A stretch of DNA of 64,000 bases from Enterococcus phoeniculicola ATCC BAA-412 (GTDB taxonomy: Bacteria; Bacillota; Bacilli; Lactobacillales; Enterococcaceae), in contig NZ_ASWE01000001.1 of assembly GCF_000407505.1 (NCBI RefSeq), positions 307,324 through 371,323 on the forward strand, given 5' to 3'. The notes beneath the pieces were generated by a model. It was not told the DNA's origin. It ran no database searches and saw only the letters and a program-made list of their open reading frames with translations. Made by a program: the position numbers and the translations under genes. Below are positions 36,713-45,639 of the stretch, piece after piece. How positions within the stretch are numbered: the first letter of the stretch is position 1; each line of letters starts with the position of its first letter.

Positions 36713-38505
36713 AAAAAAGCTGGAAGAAAAAAATTGATAGTGTTGTATCTCCAGTGACTATTAAAAAGCGGCTTTTCTTCATTTTTTCGCTCGTTTTATT
36801 ACCACTCATTGCGACAGGAATCTATTTAACCCATACAATTCGAGCTGAAATTGTTCAATCAAAAGAAAAAGATGTCTTAATCGAGATGGATCGGTTGAAG
36901 AAAAATGTTGAGGATAATTTGAACTCAGTTGTCCTCATCTCTGATTGGATTTATCAAGATACAGTATTACCTGAGGTAGTTTTGAAAGAGTATCACTCCA
37001 TACAAGAAGTTGTTGAACAATATGAAAATTATCATTTTTTTGAGATTGCGTTGCGCTACTACAAAAATATATCAAATATTCGTTTTTTTGTAGATAATCC
37101 AACGCTTCTCTCAAATTCTAACTTTCTTTTGACAGATGAAGCCACAAAAAAGAAAGCTTGGTATCAAGAGGCTATCGAAACACGAGGAAAAGTGCAATGG
37201 CGGACATTAATTGATCCGATTACGCAAAAAGAGTACCTAACACTTGTTCGCTCTGTCTGGAACAGTGAGAATACATTTTTAGGTGTGCTTTGTTTATATG
37301 TGGACGATTTATTACTTGAAGATATTACCGATTCTGCAACTGTTGATAATCAATTACTGTTAGACAAGACGACTGTGTTTACTCAAGAGAATAGTTATTT
37401 TTCAGAGAATGAAAAAACAATTCAAAGAATGTTCTCTGAAGGGAAAAAAGAAGAGGGATTCTCTGAATCTGAAGACAAGCAAACAGGGGCCCATTTTTAT
37501 CAAGAACCTCTTCAAGTCAACCGCTCTAATCTAAATACGTTTATGCTAGTGACGATGATGAATCAAGAAGAGATTTTAACCGAAGTGAATAATGTGATGA
37601 TGCGAAGTTATTTCTTGATGGGTGGTATTTTATTTGTTGTATTTCTATTGATTTGGATATTTACAAAGATATTTAATCAACGTATTAATCTATTAAGCTC
37701 TGCTATGGAAAAAGTAGCTAAGGGTGATTTTACGATTGCTCCTGAAATAAAAGGAAGCGATGAGATTACCCAAATTTACGCGCAGCTCTATGAAACGATG
37801 GGGAGTTTAAGCGAACTGTTAGAAGAACGCTATGCACATGAAATGCAAGAAAAAAACTGGCAGCTGCAACAAAAAGAATCTGAATTTAAATTGCTCGCTA
37901 GCCAAATTAATCCGCATTTTCTTTATAACACGCTGGAAATGATTCGAATGAAAGCAGTGAAAAATCAGGACTTAGAAGTAGCTGAAAGTGTGAAAATACT
38001 AAGTAAACTTTTACGACGTTCATTGGAAAGTAATCAATCTCGAATGATTTATTTGGAAGAAGAGTTAGAATTTGTTCGCTTGTATTTACGAATTCAGCAA
38101 ATTCGTTTTGGAGAAAAAGTTCAATTTCAAATTCTGAGAGATATACAAACGACGGACTATCAGGTCTTGCCGTTAATTATCCAGCCAATTGTGGAAAATG
38201 CGTTTATTCATGGCATTGAGCGACAAGCCAAAGCAGGCAATCTTCTTATTCATGTGCGAGAAGAAGCAGATACTATTTCTATTGATGTGATGGACAATGG
38301 AATAGGCATACCTGGTGAGCTACTAAAAACCATTCAGGAGTTATTAGAAAAAGATACGATGGGTAATCGTATTGGATTAAATAATGTAAATCAACGAATT
38401 AAACGTTTTTATGGAGAAAACTATGGTATCACCATAAAAAGTATTGAGCACAAGGGAACGACAGTGACGATTTTCTTTCCAAAAGTTAAGGGGGAGTTGT
38501 TATGA
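36709..38505 (+). CDS. YesM-like sensor histidine kinase
   Basis: A 598-residue membrane kinase. A transmembrane helix at about 19-42, an extracellular sensing domain of about 255 residues, a second helix at about 303-324, and a HAMP linker (FNQRINLLSSAMEKVAKGDFTI) precede the His_kinase domain. The phosphorylated His403 lies in ASQINPHFLYNTLEMIR. The ATPase shows N-box QPIVENAFIHGIE and DNGIGIP. Kinases of this group pair with YesN-type regulators to sense external oligosaccharides, probably with their binding protein. ATGA overlaps on both sides tie it to GH3 and the regulator. Confidence 0.92.
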   Translation: MKKSWKKKIDSVVSPVTIKKRLFFIFSLVLLPLIATGIYLTHTIRAEIVQSKEKDVLIEMDRLKKNVEDNLNSVVLISDWIYQDTVLPEVVLKEYHSIQEVVEQYENYHFFEIALRYYKNISNIRFFVDNPTLLSNSNFLLTDEATKKKAWYQEAIETRGKVQWRTLIDPITQKEYLTLVRSVWNSENTFLGVLCLYVDDLLLEDITDSATVDNQLLLDKTTVFTQENSYFSENEKTIQRMFSEGKKEEGFSESEDKQTGAHFYQEPLQVNRSNLNTFMLVTMMNQEEILTEVNNVMMRSYFLMGGILFVVFLLIWIFTKIFNQRINLLSSAMEKVAKGDFTIAPEIKGSDEITQIYAQLYETMGSLSELLEERYAHEMQEKNWQLQQKESEFKLLASQINPHFLYNTLEMIRMKAVKNQDLEVAESVKILSKLLRRSLESNQSRMIYLEEELEFVRLYLRIQQIRFGEKVQFQILRDIQTTDYQVLPLIIQPIVENAFIHGIERQAKAGNLLIHVREEADTISIDVMDNGIGIPGELLKTIQELLEKDTMGNRIGLNNVNQRIKRFYGENYGITIKSIEHKGTTVTIFFPKVKGELL

Positions 38506-39920
38506 AAAAGGTACTGTTGGTAGATGATGAACCCGCTATTCGAGAGGGGCTTTCCTATCTAATTGATTGGGAAGCATTAGGGTATAAAATTCAAGCGATT
38601 GCTTCTGATGGTGAGGAAGGACTAAAGAAAATTAAATTGATTCAGCCAGACTTAATCATCAGCGATATTCGAATGCCAGAGATGGACGGCTTAGAAATGA
38701 TTCAAAAAGCCAAAGCACTGGGGTATCAGTTTCAATCAATTATTCTTTCTGGTTATTCAGAATTTGAATATGCGCAAAAAGCGATTCAGTTAGGATCAGT
38801 TTCTTATTTGTTAAAACCAATAGATGAAGAGGAACTGATTCGTATGTTGAAAAAAATTCATGAAAAAGAAGAGAAAGATACGAATACACAACTAATCAAT
38901 AAGTTATTTGGAAATGACGAAAAAGGGCTGTCTACAACAGGGTTAATTCGGCTGTTGAGCTTTACAAAAAAAGAAATAAGAGATGAAATTGCTCAGCACA
39001 TTCATTTATTTCCAACGATTTCTATCGGACACGGAGGAAGGTATTACTTAGTTCTCTTAAGAGAGGAGCAAAAAGAATTTAGGCAGCTTGTGGAGTTTGA
39101 AAAAATAATGGTAGAAACACTAAAAAAAAGTCAGACAGTAATCTTAGATTCTTCGTGGCAAACAAGCAATCAAAATTTGGCAAATGTAGTAAATGAAGTG
39201 AAGTCTCTTGAAAAGCAGAGCTTCTTTTATCCACATCAATATTTAAGTAAAAAGGAGGTAGCAGAACTCATAAAAGGCTTAAAACATACGGAATCGATTC
39301 ATCACTTACTTGCGCAGTCTTTAATGAATCAAAAGGACTGGTCGTTTGTGTGGCAAGCTTATCAAGACAACTTTTTGCTACAGCCAATCACTGAAGCAAC
39401 CGAACTTAAGTGGCGTGTTGTGCATGATATTTCCCTGGTGCTGGAGATTCTTACTAATGAAACAGGGGGATCGTTTGAATATGATGGCACACATATTTAC
39501 CAACTACTGGAAACCTTAGAGAGCTTTTCTTCCGTTATGAATCGAGTCGCTGACTACTATCAACAGGTTAGAAGCAAGATGATTAAAAATATAAGTAAAA
39601 CGGATATCATTTGTGAAATAAAAAATTATACAAAGGAACATTATGGTGAAGAATTAACATTAAAGTCTATTTCTGAAAAATTTAGTTACGATAGCGCATA
39701 CTTAGGGAAAAAGTTTAAACGGATTTGTGGAGAAACCTACCTCTCTTATTTAGAGAATTATCGAATGAAAAAGGCGAAAGAATTATTAGAACAGACAAAT
39801 TTAATGGTCTATGAGATAGCAGAAAAAACTGGCTACAACAATGTAAATTATTTCCATAAGAAATTTAAAACGCGGTATAAGAGCTCACCAAATGAATATA
39901 GGAGGATGAATACAGAATGA
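38502..39920 (+). CDS. YesN-like AraC-family response regulator
   Basis: A 472-residue cytosolic regulator: receiver domain at 1-120 with phosphoacceptor Asp55 in LIISDIRMPEMDG and LKPIDEEEL containing the conserved Lys; a linker; and two AraC helix-turn-helix motifs at about 370-470 (LTLKSISEKFSYDSAYLGKKFKR, VYEIAEKTGYNNVNYFHKKFK, SPNEYR). It should be phosphorylated by the kinase and activate the ABC-transporter unit downstream. Confidence 0.93.
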   Translation: MKKVLLVDDEPAIREGLSYLIDWEALGYKIQAIASDGEEGLKKIKLIQPDLIISDIRMPEMDGLEMIQKAKALGYQFQSIILSGYSEFEYAQKAIQLGSVSYLLKPIDEEELIRMLKKIHEKEEKDTNTQLINKLFGNDEKGLSTTGLIRLLSFTKKEIRDEIAQHIHLFPTISIGHGGRYYLVLLREEQKEFRQLVEFEKIMVETLKKSQTVILDSSWQTSNQNLANVVNEVKSLEKQSFFYPHQYLSKKEVAELIKGLKHTESIHHLLAQSLMNQKDWSFVWQAYQDNFLLQPITEATELKWRVVHDISLVLEILTNETGGSFEYDGTHIYQLLETLESFSSVMNRVADYYQQVRSKMIKNISKTDIICEIKNYTKEHYGEELTLKSISEKFSYDSAYLGKKFKRICGETYLSYLENYRMKKAKELLEQTNLMVYEIAEKTGYNNVNYFHKKFKTRYKSSPNEYRRMNTE

Positions 39921-40570
39921 ATAGTAAAAATATTTATCAGCTAGTAAGCGTAGTTTCAGATACATTTTTATTAAATTTAAATTTTTTACTCGCTAATCTA
40001 CCGCTGTGGTTTGTGATGCTGTTACTTCCATTTTCACTGGAGGCCATCTTCTTTTATTATCTAGCCCTGATTTTTACAGGGCCAAGTCTTGTTGCCATTC
40101 TATTTGTTGCAGGTAAATGGATACGTGAAAAAAGTTATTTTCCTATAAAAGATTTTTGGCGAAGTTATCGTCAAAATTTTTGGTTATCATTTTTTCAGTG
40201 GTGGTTGTATTTGACAATTTTCACCATTCTTTTTATTGATTTATTTTACATGATTGAGCGACAAAATCTTTTGTTATTTGGCATAATCAGCTTGCTGTTC
40301 TTTTTTTGTGTCATGATGTATTTGGTAGGAAATGTTGTGTTAGGACGTTTTGAAGTAGGCGGAAAAACATTAGTTAAAATGGGGTTGTATTGTTGTTTTC
40401 ATTCATTTAAAGAACTCTTTTTTGCTATTTCTGCAATGGTGGGTTTCATAGCACTTAGCTATATACAACCAGGTATTGCTTTTTTAATGGGCTTTTCCAT
40501 TGTTGCATATGCCATGATGTATTATCTAACCCCAATGTTAATTCGTTTAGAAAAGGAGTTTACCTCATGA
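39917..40570 (+). CDS. YesL-like DUF624 membrane protein
   Basis: A 217-residue membrane protein with about five or six hydrophobic helices (for example LLANLPLWFVMLLLPFSL, FLALIFTGPSLVAILFVAGKW-like stretch near 50-70). DUF624 proteins accompany YesMN/Lpl-type oligosaccharide modules in Firmicutes; their role is unknown. It overlaps its neighbours by 4 bp on both sides. Confidence 0.75.
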   Translation: MNSKNIYQLVSVVSDTFLLNLNFLLANLPLWFVMLLLPFSLEAIFFYYLALIFTGPSLVAILFVAGKWIREKSYFPIKDFWRSYRQNFWLSFFQWWLYLTIFTILFIDLFYMIERQNLLLFGIISLLFFFCVMMYLVGNVVLGRFEVGGKTLVKMGLYCCFHSFKELFFAISAMVGFIALSYIQPGIAFLMGFSIVAYAMMYYLTPMLIRLEKEFTS

Positions 40571-41817
40571 AAAAAATCATAGGAATCTGTTTCGTATGCA
40601 TTCTTTTTTTAGGTGGATGTGGCCAAAAAGAGCCAGTATCAAAAGTTGAAACAGGAAACCTACAAGGAGTTAGTCAGAATCAAACGATTGAAATTGAGAC
40701 AAAGGATGCCACGATTGCTTTGAGGCAGAAAGATGGACTTTGGTATAAAGAAACAAACTGCTTACCATTTATGGTCACTTTTTTTGATTCTCTGGAGACG
40801 GTGACAGGGGAAAAAGTAGAGCCACCTAAAGAGGCAGAAACATTATTTACACTGAAATCAGACGGAAAAAAGATTCAATTTGTTAAAGAAAACGAGCACT
40901 ATTATTTTTTAGAAAAAAACCAAGCCTTTCTTGTTGAGCAACCACCTAATGTACTTAGCAAGTATGACCCCTTATTTTTTACAGAGGTTACCTATGAAGT
41001 GGCAGATGTAGAGAATTTATCAAGGGTACATTTTCAAAGTGATGAGAACGAATTTACCCTTTCAAGAGAAACCTCTTTGTCAAAAATCGAGCAAGCTCCT
41101 TTTGTAAGTGGCTGGTATATGAATGACTACTATCATCAAAGTTACTCTGTTCGATACGACCAGTTGCAAAGTATAACTCAAATATTAGGTCAGCTCCTTA
41201 TTGAGACAACATCTGAGACCCCTGAAACAACAAGTCTAGTGACAACCCTTCAGCTAACAGATAAGGAAAAACAAACACAACGAATTCAACTTTATCAAAA
41301 AGAGGCAGTCTATTTTCTTAACATGGGAGACGAATTTTATCGACTATCTGCTTATCAAGCCAACCAGCTTTACCAGGCACCTATGGAGTGGATTGATCCT
41401 TTTTCAGCGCTAATCCCGGCAGATGCATTAACTAAATTAACGATTGATGTGGGAGAAAATCAATATGTAATTACAGGACAACATGCACTTGCAGAGGATC
41501 AAAAGAGTCTAACTTCTGAATTTAAAGTGAATCAAAAATTAATCGATGAGGCTCTTTTTAGAAAAGCGTATCAGTATTGTGGTGTGCTGTCGGGAAGTGA
41601 AGAATATGCACAGCAGGAGATAGCGAAAACACCTTTTGGACAACTATCCTATACCTTTCTTTCTGAAGGACAAGAGCTGACACGAGAGCTGTCTTATTTT
41701 CCACTTGTCGAAGATGAGGCACTTGTTGCGGTATCAGAAAACGATCAGATTGATTTTGTGATGGAAAAAGAGCGATTACTTGAAATGGAGCGAGCACTGC
41801 AGGAGCTTAGTAAGTAG
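40567..41817 (+). CDS. Predicted lipoprotein of unknown function in an oligosaccharide operon
   Basis: A 416-residue protein with a lipoprotein signal (hydrophobic stretch ending LFLGGCGQKE, lipidated Cys at about 19). The rest is beta-rich and Thr/Gln/Glu-rich, with repeated short units such as TIEIETKDATIALRQKDGLWY, weakly like DUF4340 proteins. It is not a typical ABC solute-binding protein. It is the last gene of the GH3-kinase-regulator-DUF624 operon. It could be an accessory sensor or wall-anchored sugar-binding factor. Confidence 0.65.
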   Translation: MKKIIGICFVCILFLGGCGQKEPVSKVETGNLQGVSQNQTIEIETKDATIALRQKDGLWYKETNCLPFMVTFFDSLETVTGEKVEPPKEAETLFTLKSDGKKIQFVKENEHYYFLEKNQAFLVEQPPNVLSKYDPLFFTEVTYEVADVENLSRVHFQSDENEFTLSRETSLSKIEQAPFVSGWYMNDYYHQSYSVRYDQLQSITQILGQLLIETTSETPETTSLVTTLQLTDKEKQTQRIQLYQKEAVYFLNMGDEFYRLSAYQANQLYQAPMEWIDPFSALIPADALTKLTIDVGENQYVITGQHALAEDQKSLTSEFKVNQKLIDEALFRKAYQYCGVLSGSEEYAQQEIAKTPFGQLSYTFLSEGQELTRELSYFPLVEDEALVAVSENDQIDFVMEKERLLEMERALQELSK

Positions 41818-41956
41818 AATCGCTACAGAAAATCAGCTGCAACCTGCTTTTCTTTTTCATGAATATAGAAACAACAAGCTTTTAATTTTAATGAAAGACT
41901 ATTTTTTATCACAATCATGACTAAGTTTTTGCGTATTGAAAAAATAGAACTCCTTC

Positions 41957-41984
41957 TATAATTGTATTTGTAAACGGATACAAA
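41957..41984 (+). promoter_or_regulatory. Promoter and perfect cre box of the ABC transporter operon
   Basis: TATAAT at 41957-41962 (with a weak TTGAAA-like -35 15-16 bp upstream) is followed by TTGTAAACGGATACAAA (41968-41984), a perfect cre match overlapping the start of transcription, where CcpA represses. The weak -35 fits activation by the YesN-like regulator. Confidence 0.65.
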
Positions 41985-42000
41985 AAGTGGAGGTGCGAAA

Positions 42001-42957
42001 ATGGAAGAAAGCGTAGGGCAGACAAAAGCTCAATTAGGGAAAATTCGCAAAAAAAAGTTTTGGAGAAAAGTAAACGATCAAAAGATTCTTATTCTAATGG
42101 TGACGCCATTAGTTATTTGGTTATTGGTCTTTTGTTACGTACCATTAGCTGGTTGGATTATGGCTTTTCAGGATTACAAACCGGCATTAGGCGTATTTGG
42201 CTCTGAATTTGTTGGTTTGAAGCATTTTTTTGATTTATTCAAAGATGATTTGTTTTACCAATCATTGAAAAATACATTAGGTATGGGTGGTTTAGGAATC
42301 GTATTTGGCACGTTGAGTTCCATCATTTTTGCCTTATTACTAAATGAAATGCGGTTTACTAAGTTTAAAAAATTTACTCAAACAGTTTCTTATCTTCCTC
42401 ACTTTGTTTCATGGGTGATTGTAGCCAATATCGTGACGACGACTTTGTCTTCTACAGGAATTGTCAACCAGCTATTAATGAATTTTCACTTGATTGATTC
42501 GCCCATTCAGTTCATGAGTTCACCAGAAAAGTTTTGGTATATTGTAACCCTCTCTGATGTCTGGAAAGAGATGGGCTGGAATGCCATTATATATTTGGCA
42601 GCCATGGTTAGTATTGATCGAGAAATGTATGAAGCAGCACAAATTGATGGTGCAAGCCGACTAAAGCAGATGCTACATATCACTTTGCCTTCAATACGAC
42701 CAATTATTATGATTTTATTGATTATGAGTATTGGGAATTTGATTAATATTGGTTTTGAAAAGCAGATGTTATTAGGAAATAATATAGTCGCAAGCAAGGC
42801 TCTTGTGTTAGACAAGTATGCGTTAGATTATGGAATAGGGATGTTCCGATACTCATACGGGACTGCGATTGGTATTTTCAAATCAGTGGTAAGTATTATT
42901 CTTATCTTTACATTTAACTCTATTGCAAAGAAAACCGGCGAAGGCCAGATTATGTAG
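42001..42957 (+). CDS. ABC transporter permease, LplB/YteP type
   Basis: A 318-residue inner-membrane permease of the CUT1 (carbohydrate uptake) group with six helices. N-terminal WLLVFCYVPLAGWIMAFQDYKP is typical of the LplB/YteP group. The EAA loop YEAAQIDGASRLKQMLHITLPSIRP (residues about 209-233) is the contact for the ATPase. GGAGGTGCGAAA precedes the ATG. Partner permease 11 bp downstream. Confidence 0.92.
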   Translation: MEESVGQTKAQLGKIRKKKFWRKVNDQKILILMVTPLVIWLLVFCYVPLAGWIMAFQDYKPALGVFGSEFVGLKHFFDLFKDDLFYQSLKNTLGMGGLGIVFGTLSSIIFALLLNEMRFTKFKKFTQTVSYLPHFVSWVIVANIVTTTLSSTGIVNQLLMNFHLIDSPIQFMSSPEKFWYIVTLSDVWKEMGWNAIIYLAAMVSIDREMYEAAQIDGASRLKQMLHITLPSIRPIIMILLIMSIGNLINIGFEKQMLLGNNIVASKALVLDKYALDYGIGMFRYSYGTAIGIFKSVVSIILIFTFNSIAKKTGEGQIM

Positions 42958-42968
42958 GAGGCATACAG

Positions 42969-43877
42969 GTGGAAAAAATGAAAAAAAACTTAAATAAATT
43001 TACGCCTCTTGATTATGGAATTGCTGTGTTAATGATTTTTGTAGTGATTGTGACGCTCTACCCATTCTTGAATGTTCTAGCGATTTCATTAAATGATGCA
43101 GTTGATACAGCTAAGGGTGGTCTACACATTTTGCCAAGAAAATTTACATTGATTAACTACAAGGATATTTTTTCTAACAATGATCAACTGTTGCGAGCGT
43201 TTATTAACTCTGTCTTACGAACTGTAGTAGGTACTGTTTTGGGCGTCTTTTGTACTTGTATCATGGCCTACGTATTAAGTAGAAGAGATTTTATCTTCCG
43301 AAAACAGGTGTCTACTATGCTTGTTTTAACTATGTATGTTAGTGGTGGGCTGATTCCAGGTTATATCCTTATCCGAAATCTTGGATTGATCAATCATTTT
43401 GCAGTGTATATTATTCCTGGATTATTGAGTGCATTCAATGTCATTGTAATTCGCTCGTTTATTGATGGGTTGCCAGATGCGTTGGAGGAATCAGCAAAAA
43501 TGGACGGAGCGAATGATTTTGTCATTTTTTCAAAAATTATTATGCCATTATGTGTCCCTGCTATTGCAACCGTTGCTTTATTTATCGCAGTTGGGCAATG
43601 GAATAGTTGGTTTGATACGTATCTTTATGCGCGAAGTAATACTAGTTTAACAACCTTACAATACGAGTTAATGAAAATTTTAGATAATGCCTCCTCTCAA
43701 AATGCGGGTGCAGTGAATAATGTAGCACTAGAACAGATGAACCAAACGAATAAAACTACGCCAGAATCGTTAAAAATGGCAATTACGATTATTGCGACAG
43801 TACCAATTCTTGCAGTTTATCCATTTTTACAAAAATATTTTGTTTCAGGTTTAACTTTAGGGGCAGTAAAAAATTGA
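42969..43877 (+). CDS. ABC transporter permease, LplC/YtcP type
   Basis: The second CUT1 permease, 302 residues, six helices, EAA loop EESAKMDGANDFVIFSKIIMPLCVPAI (about 175-200). Near the C-terminus PESLKMAITIIATVPILAVYPFLQKYF is typical of the LplC/YtcP group. I use the GTG start because AGGAGG is 8 bases upstream; an ATG three codons later is too far. It overlaps the next frame slightly and is co-transcribed with the lipoprotein gene. Confidence 0.9.
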   Translation: MEKMKKNLNKFTPLDYGIAVLMIFVVIVTLYPFLNVLAISLNDAVDTAKGGLHILPRKFTLINYKDIFSNNDQLLRAFINSVLRTVVGTVLGVFCTCIMAYVLSRRDFIFRKQVSTMLVLTMYVSGGLIPGYILIRNLGLINHFAVYIIPGLLSAFNVIVIRSFIDGLPDALEESAKMDGANDFVIFSKIIMPLCVPAIATVALFIAVGQWNSWFDTYLYARSNTSLTTLQYELMKILDNASSQNAGAVNNVALEQMNQTNKTTPESLKMAITIIATVPILAVYPFLQKYFVSGLTLGAVKN

Positions 43878-43903
43878 GTTTTATAAATTTTAGGAGGAAA
43901 AAA

Positions 43904-45556
43904 ATGAAATATAAAAAAATGTTAGTGAGTAGTTTATTTATTGCAGCAGCGTTGTTGACAGCTTGTTCATCAGGAAATGGAGGAGATGAAAAAGCAGATA
44001 AGGATAAAGTCACTACTTTGACTTTCTTCAATGCAGACTTAGCTGAGGACGATAAGTTTGAAAATCCTGTAGCTAAAGAGATTACGAAACAAACAGGCGT
44101 AAAACTTGAAATCTCTCATCCTGTTGGTGGCGATACGCAGGCTGTTCCATTAATGATTGCTAGTGGCGACTATCCAGATATTATTTTTGGAAAAGGTGAT
44201 TTAGGTAAGTTGATTGATGCAGGAGCAGTTGTGGCTTTAGATGATATGATTGAAGAAAAAGGCGATAACTTGAAAAAAATGTATGGTGAGAATCTTAGCC
44301 GATTGAAAAATAGCTTAAGTGATCCTCAAATTTATCATGTAGGGACTGCGGGTGTGGAAAATGTGACGAACGTGACGAGTGGTACCTTCCAAATTCAATT
44401 AGATGTATTAAAAGAGTTAGGATATCCAGAAATTAATACATTAGAAGAATTTGAACAAGCTTTAAAAGATTATAAAGAAAAATATCCAGAAATTGATGGA
44501 CAAGAAACACTAGGACTTTCTCTATTAGGAAGCGACTGGCGTTGGTTGATTACAGTAGGAAATCCTTCTGGGTTTGCAGCAGGATATCAAGATGATGGGC
44601 AATGGATTGTCGATGATAAAACAGGTGAAACAATCTATAAATTCCAAGATGAAAAAGTAAAGGAATATTTTAAATGGTTAAATAAAATCAACGATGAAGG
44701 ACTGATTGATCCGGAATCCTTTACACAAAAATACGACACCTATATTGCTAAACTGTCTTCAGGGCGTGTTTTATCAGTAGCTGACCAAGATTGGGATATT
44801 TCTGATGCCGTAGCTTCATTAAAAGGAGAGGGGAAAGACTGGCGTACGTATGCACCTCTTCCAGTTACCCTAAATAGTGATATTCTCTCACCAAGTACGA
44901 GAAACTATGGTTTTACTGGAACGACAGGTGTTTCAATTTCTTCAACAACGAAACACCAAGATAGAGCGTTTGAATTTTTAGATTGGATGGCCTCTGAAGA
45001 AGCACAAATTTTGTTGAACTGGGGGCTTGAAGGAATCAATTATGAAATCAAAGATGGTAAACGTGTTGCTACAGACCTTGATCAAGCGCAAACAGATCCA
45101 CAATACACACTGAAAACAGGTGTTGGTCAATATGTGTGGCCATTCCCGCAACTAGGAAATGGTGCCGTTGATTCTACTGGAAATCCAATTTCTCGTTCTG
45201 CTTCAAGAGAATTGATTGTAGATTCTTATACGGATGCAGAAAAAGAAGTATTATCAAATTATGACAAAGAGTTATGGGTAGATTTCTTTCCTAATCCAGA
45301 AGATTCTGAGATTCCCTCACATGGAAGAGCCTATGAAATTGCCATTCCTTCTAGTAGTGATTTATCAGTATTGCAGCAACGTGCGGACGATTATGTCACA
45401 CAAGCAATTACGGATATTATTTTAGCTAAGCCATCCGAGTTTGATACGAAATGGAAAGCAATGCAAACAAAATTAGAAGAGATGGATATCGAAAAAGCAA
45501 ATAAAGAAATGACTGGATTAGTGCAAGATCGAATTGAATTGTGGTCTAACAAATAA
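43904..45556 (+). CDS. ABC transporter solute-binding lipoprotein, LipO type
   Basis: A 550-residue lipoprotein: signal MKYKKMLVSSLFIAAALLTAC with the lipidated Cys21, then a Family-1-like extracellular solute-binding fold (TLTFFNADLAEDDKFENPVAKEI..., MIASGDYPDIIFGKGD, FLDWMASEEAQILLNWGLEGINYE as separate stretches). The size and last motif are typical of the large LipO proteins that bind oligosaccharides. AGGAGG precedes the ATG at 43904; the permease stop is close. No ATPase gene is present in the operon, so a shared MsmX/MsmK-type ATPase is expected elsewhere. Confidence 0.9.
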   Translation: MKYKKMLVSSLFIAAALLTACSSGNGGDEKADKDKVTTLTFFNADLAEDDKFENPVAKEITKQTGVKLEISHPVGGDTQAVPLMIASGDYPDIIFGKGDLGKLIDAGAVVALDDMIEEKGDNLKKMYGENLSRLKNSLSDPQIYHVGTAGVENVTNVTSGTFQIQLDVLKELGYPEINTLEEFEQALKDYKEKYPEIDGQETLGLSLLGSDWRWLITVGNPSGFAAGYQDDGQWIVDDKTGETIYKFQDEKVKEYFKWLNKINDEGLIDPESFTQKYDTYIAKLSSGRVLSVADQDWDISDAVASLKGEGKDWRTYAPLPVTLNSDILSPSTRNYGFTGTTGVSISSTTKHQDRAFEFLDWMASEEAQILLNWGLEGINYEIKDGKRVATDLDQAQTDPQYTLKTGVGQYVWPFPQLGNGAVDSTGNPISRSASRELIVDSYTDAEKEVLSNYDKELWVDFFPNPEDSEIPSHGRAYEIAIPSSSDLSVLQQRADDYVTQAITDIILAKPSEFDTKWKAMQTKLEEMDIEKANKEMTGLVQDRIELWSNK

Positions 45557-45578
45557 AAAAAATCTCGCAGAGCATAAA

Positions 45579-45618
45579 AACACTTCTCGTTCAACGAATG
45601 AACAAGAAGTGTTTTTTT
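45579..45618. terminator. Bidirectional terminator between the ABC operon and the permease gene
   Basis: AACACTTCT/AGAAGTGTT arms with an inner CGTTC/GAATG hairpin, an A run on the left and TTTTTTT on the right. It serves the converging genes. Confidence 0.85.
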
Positions 45619-45639
45619 CTCACAAAATAGAGTCTGTAA

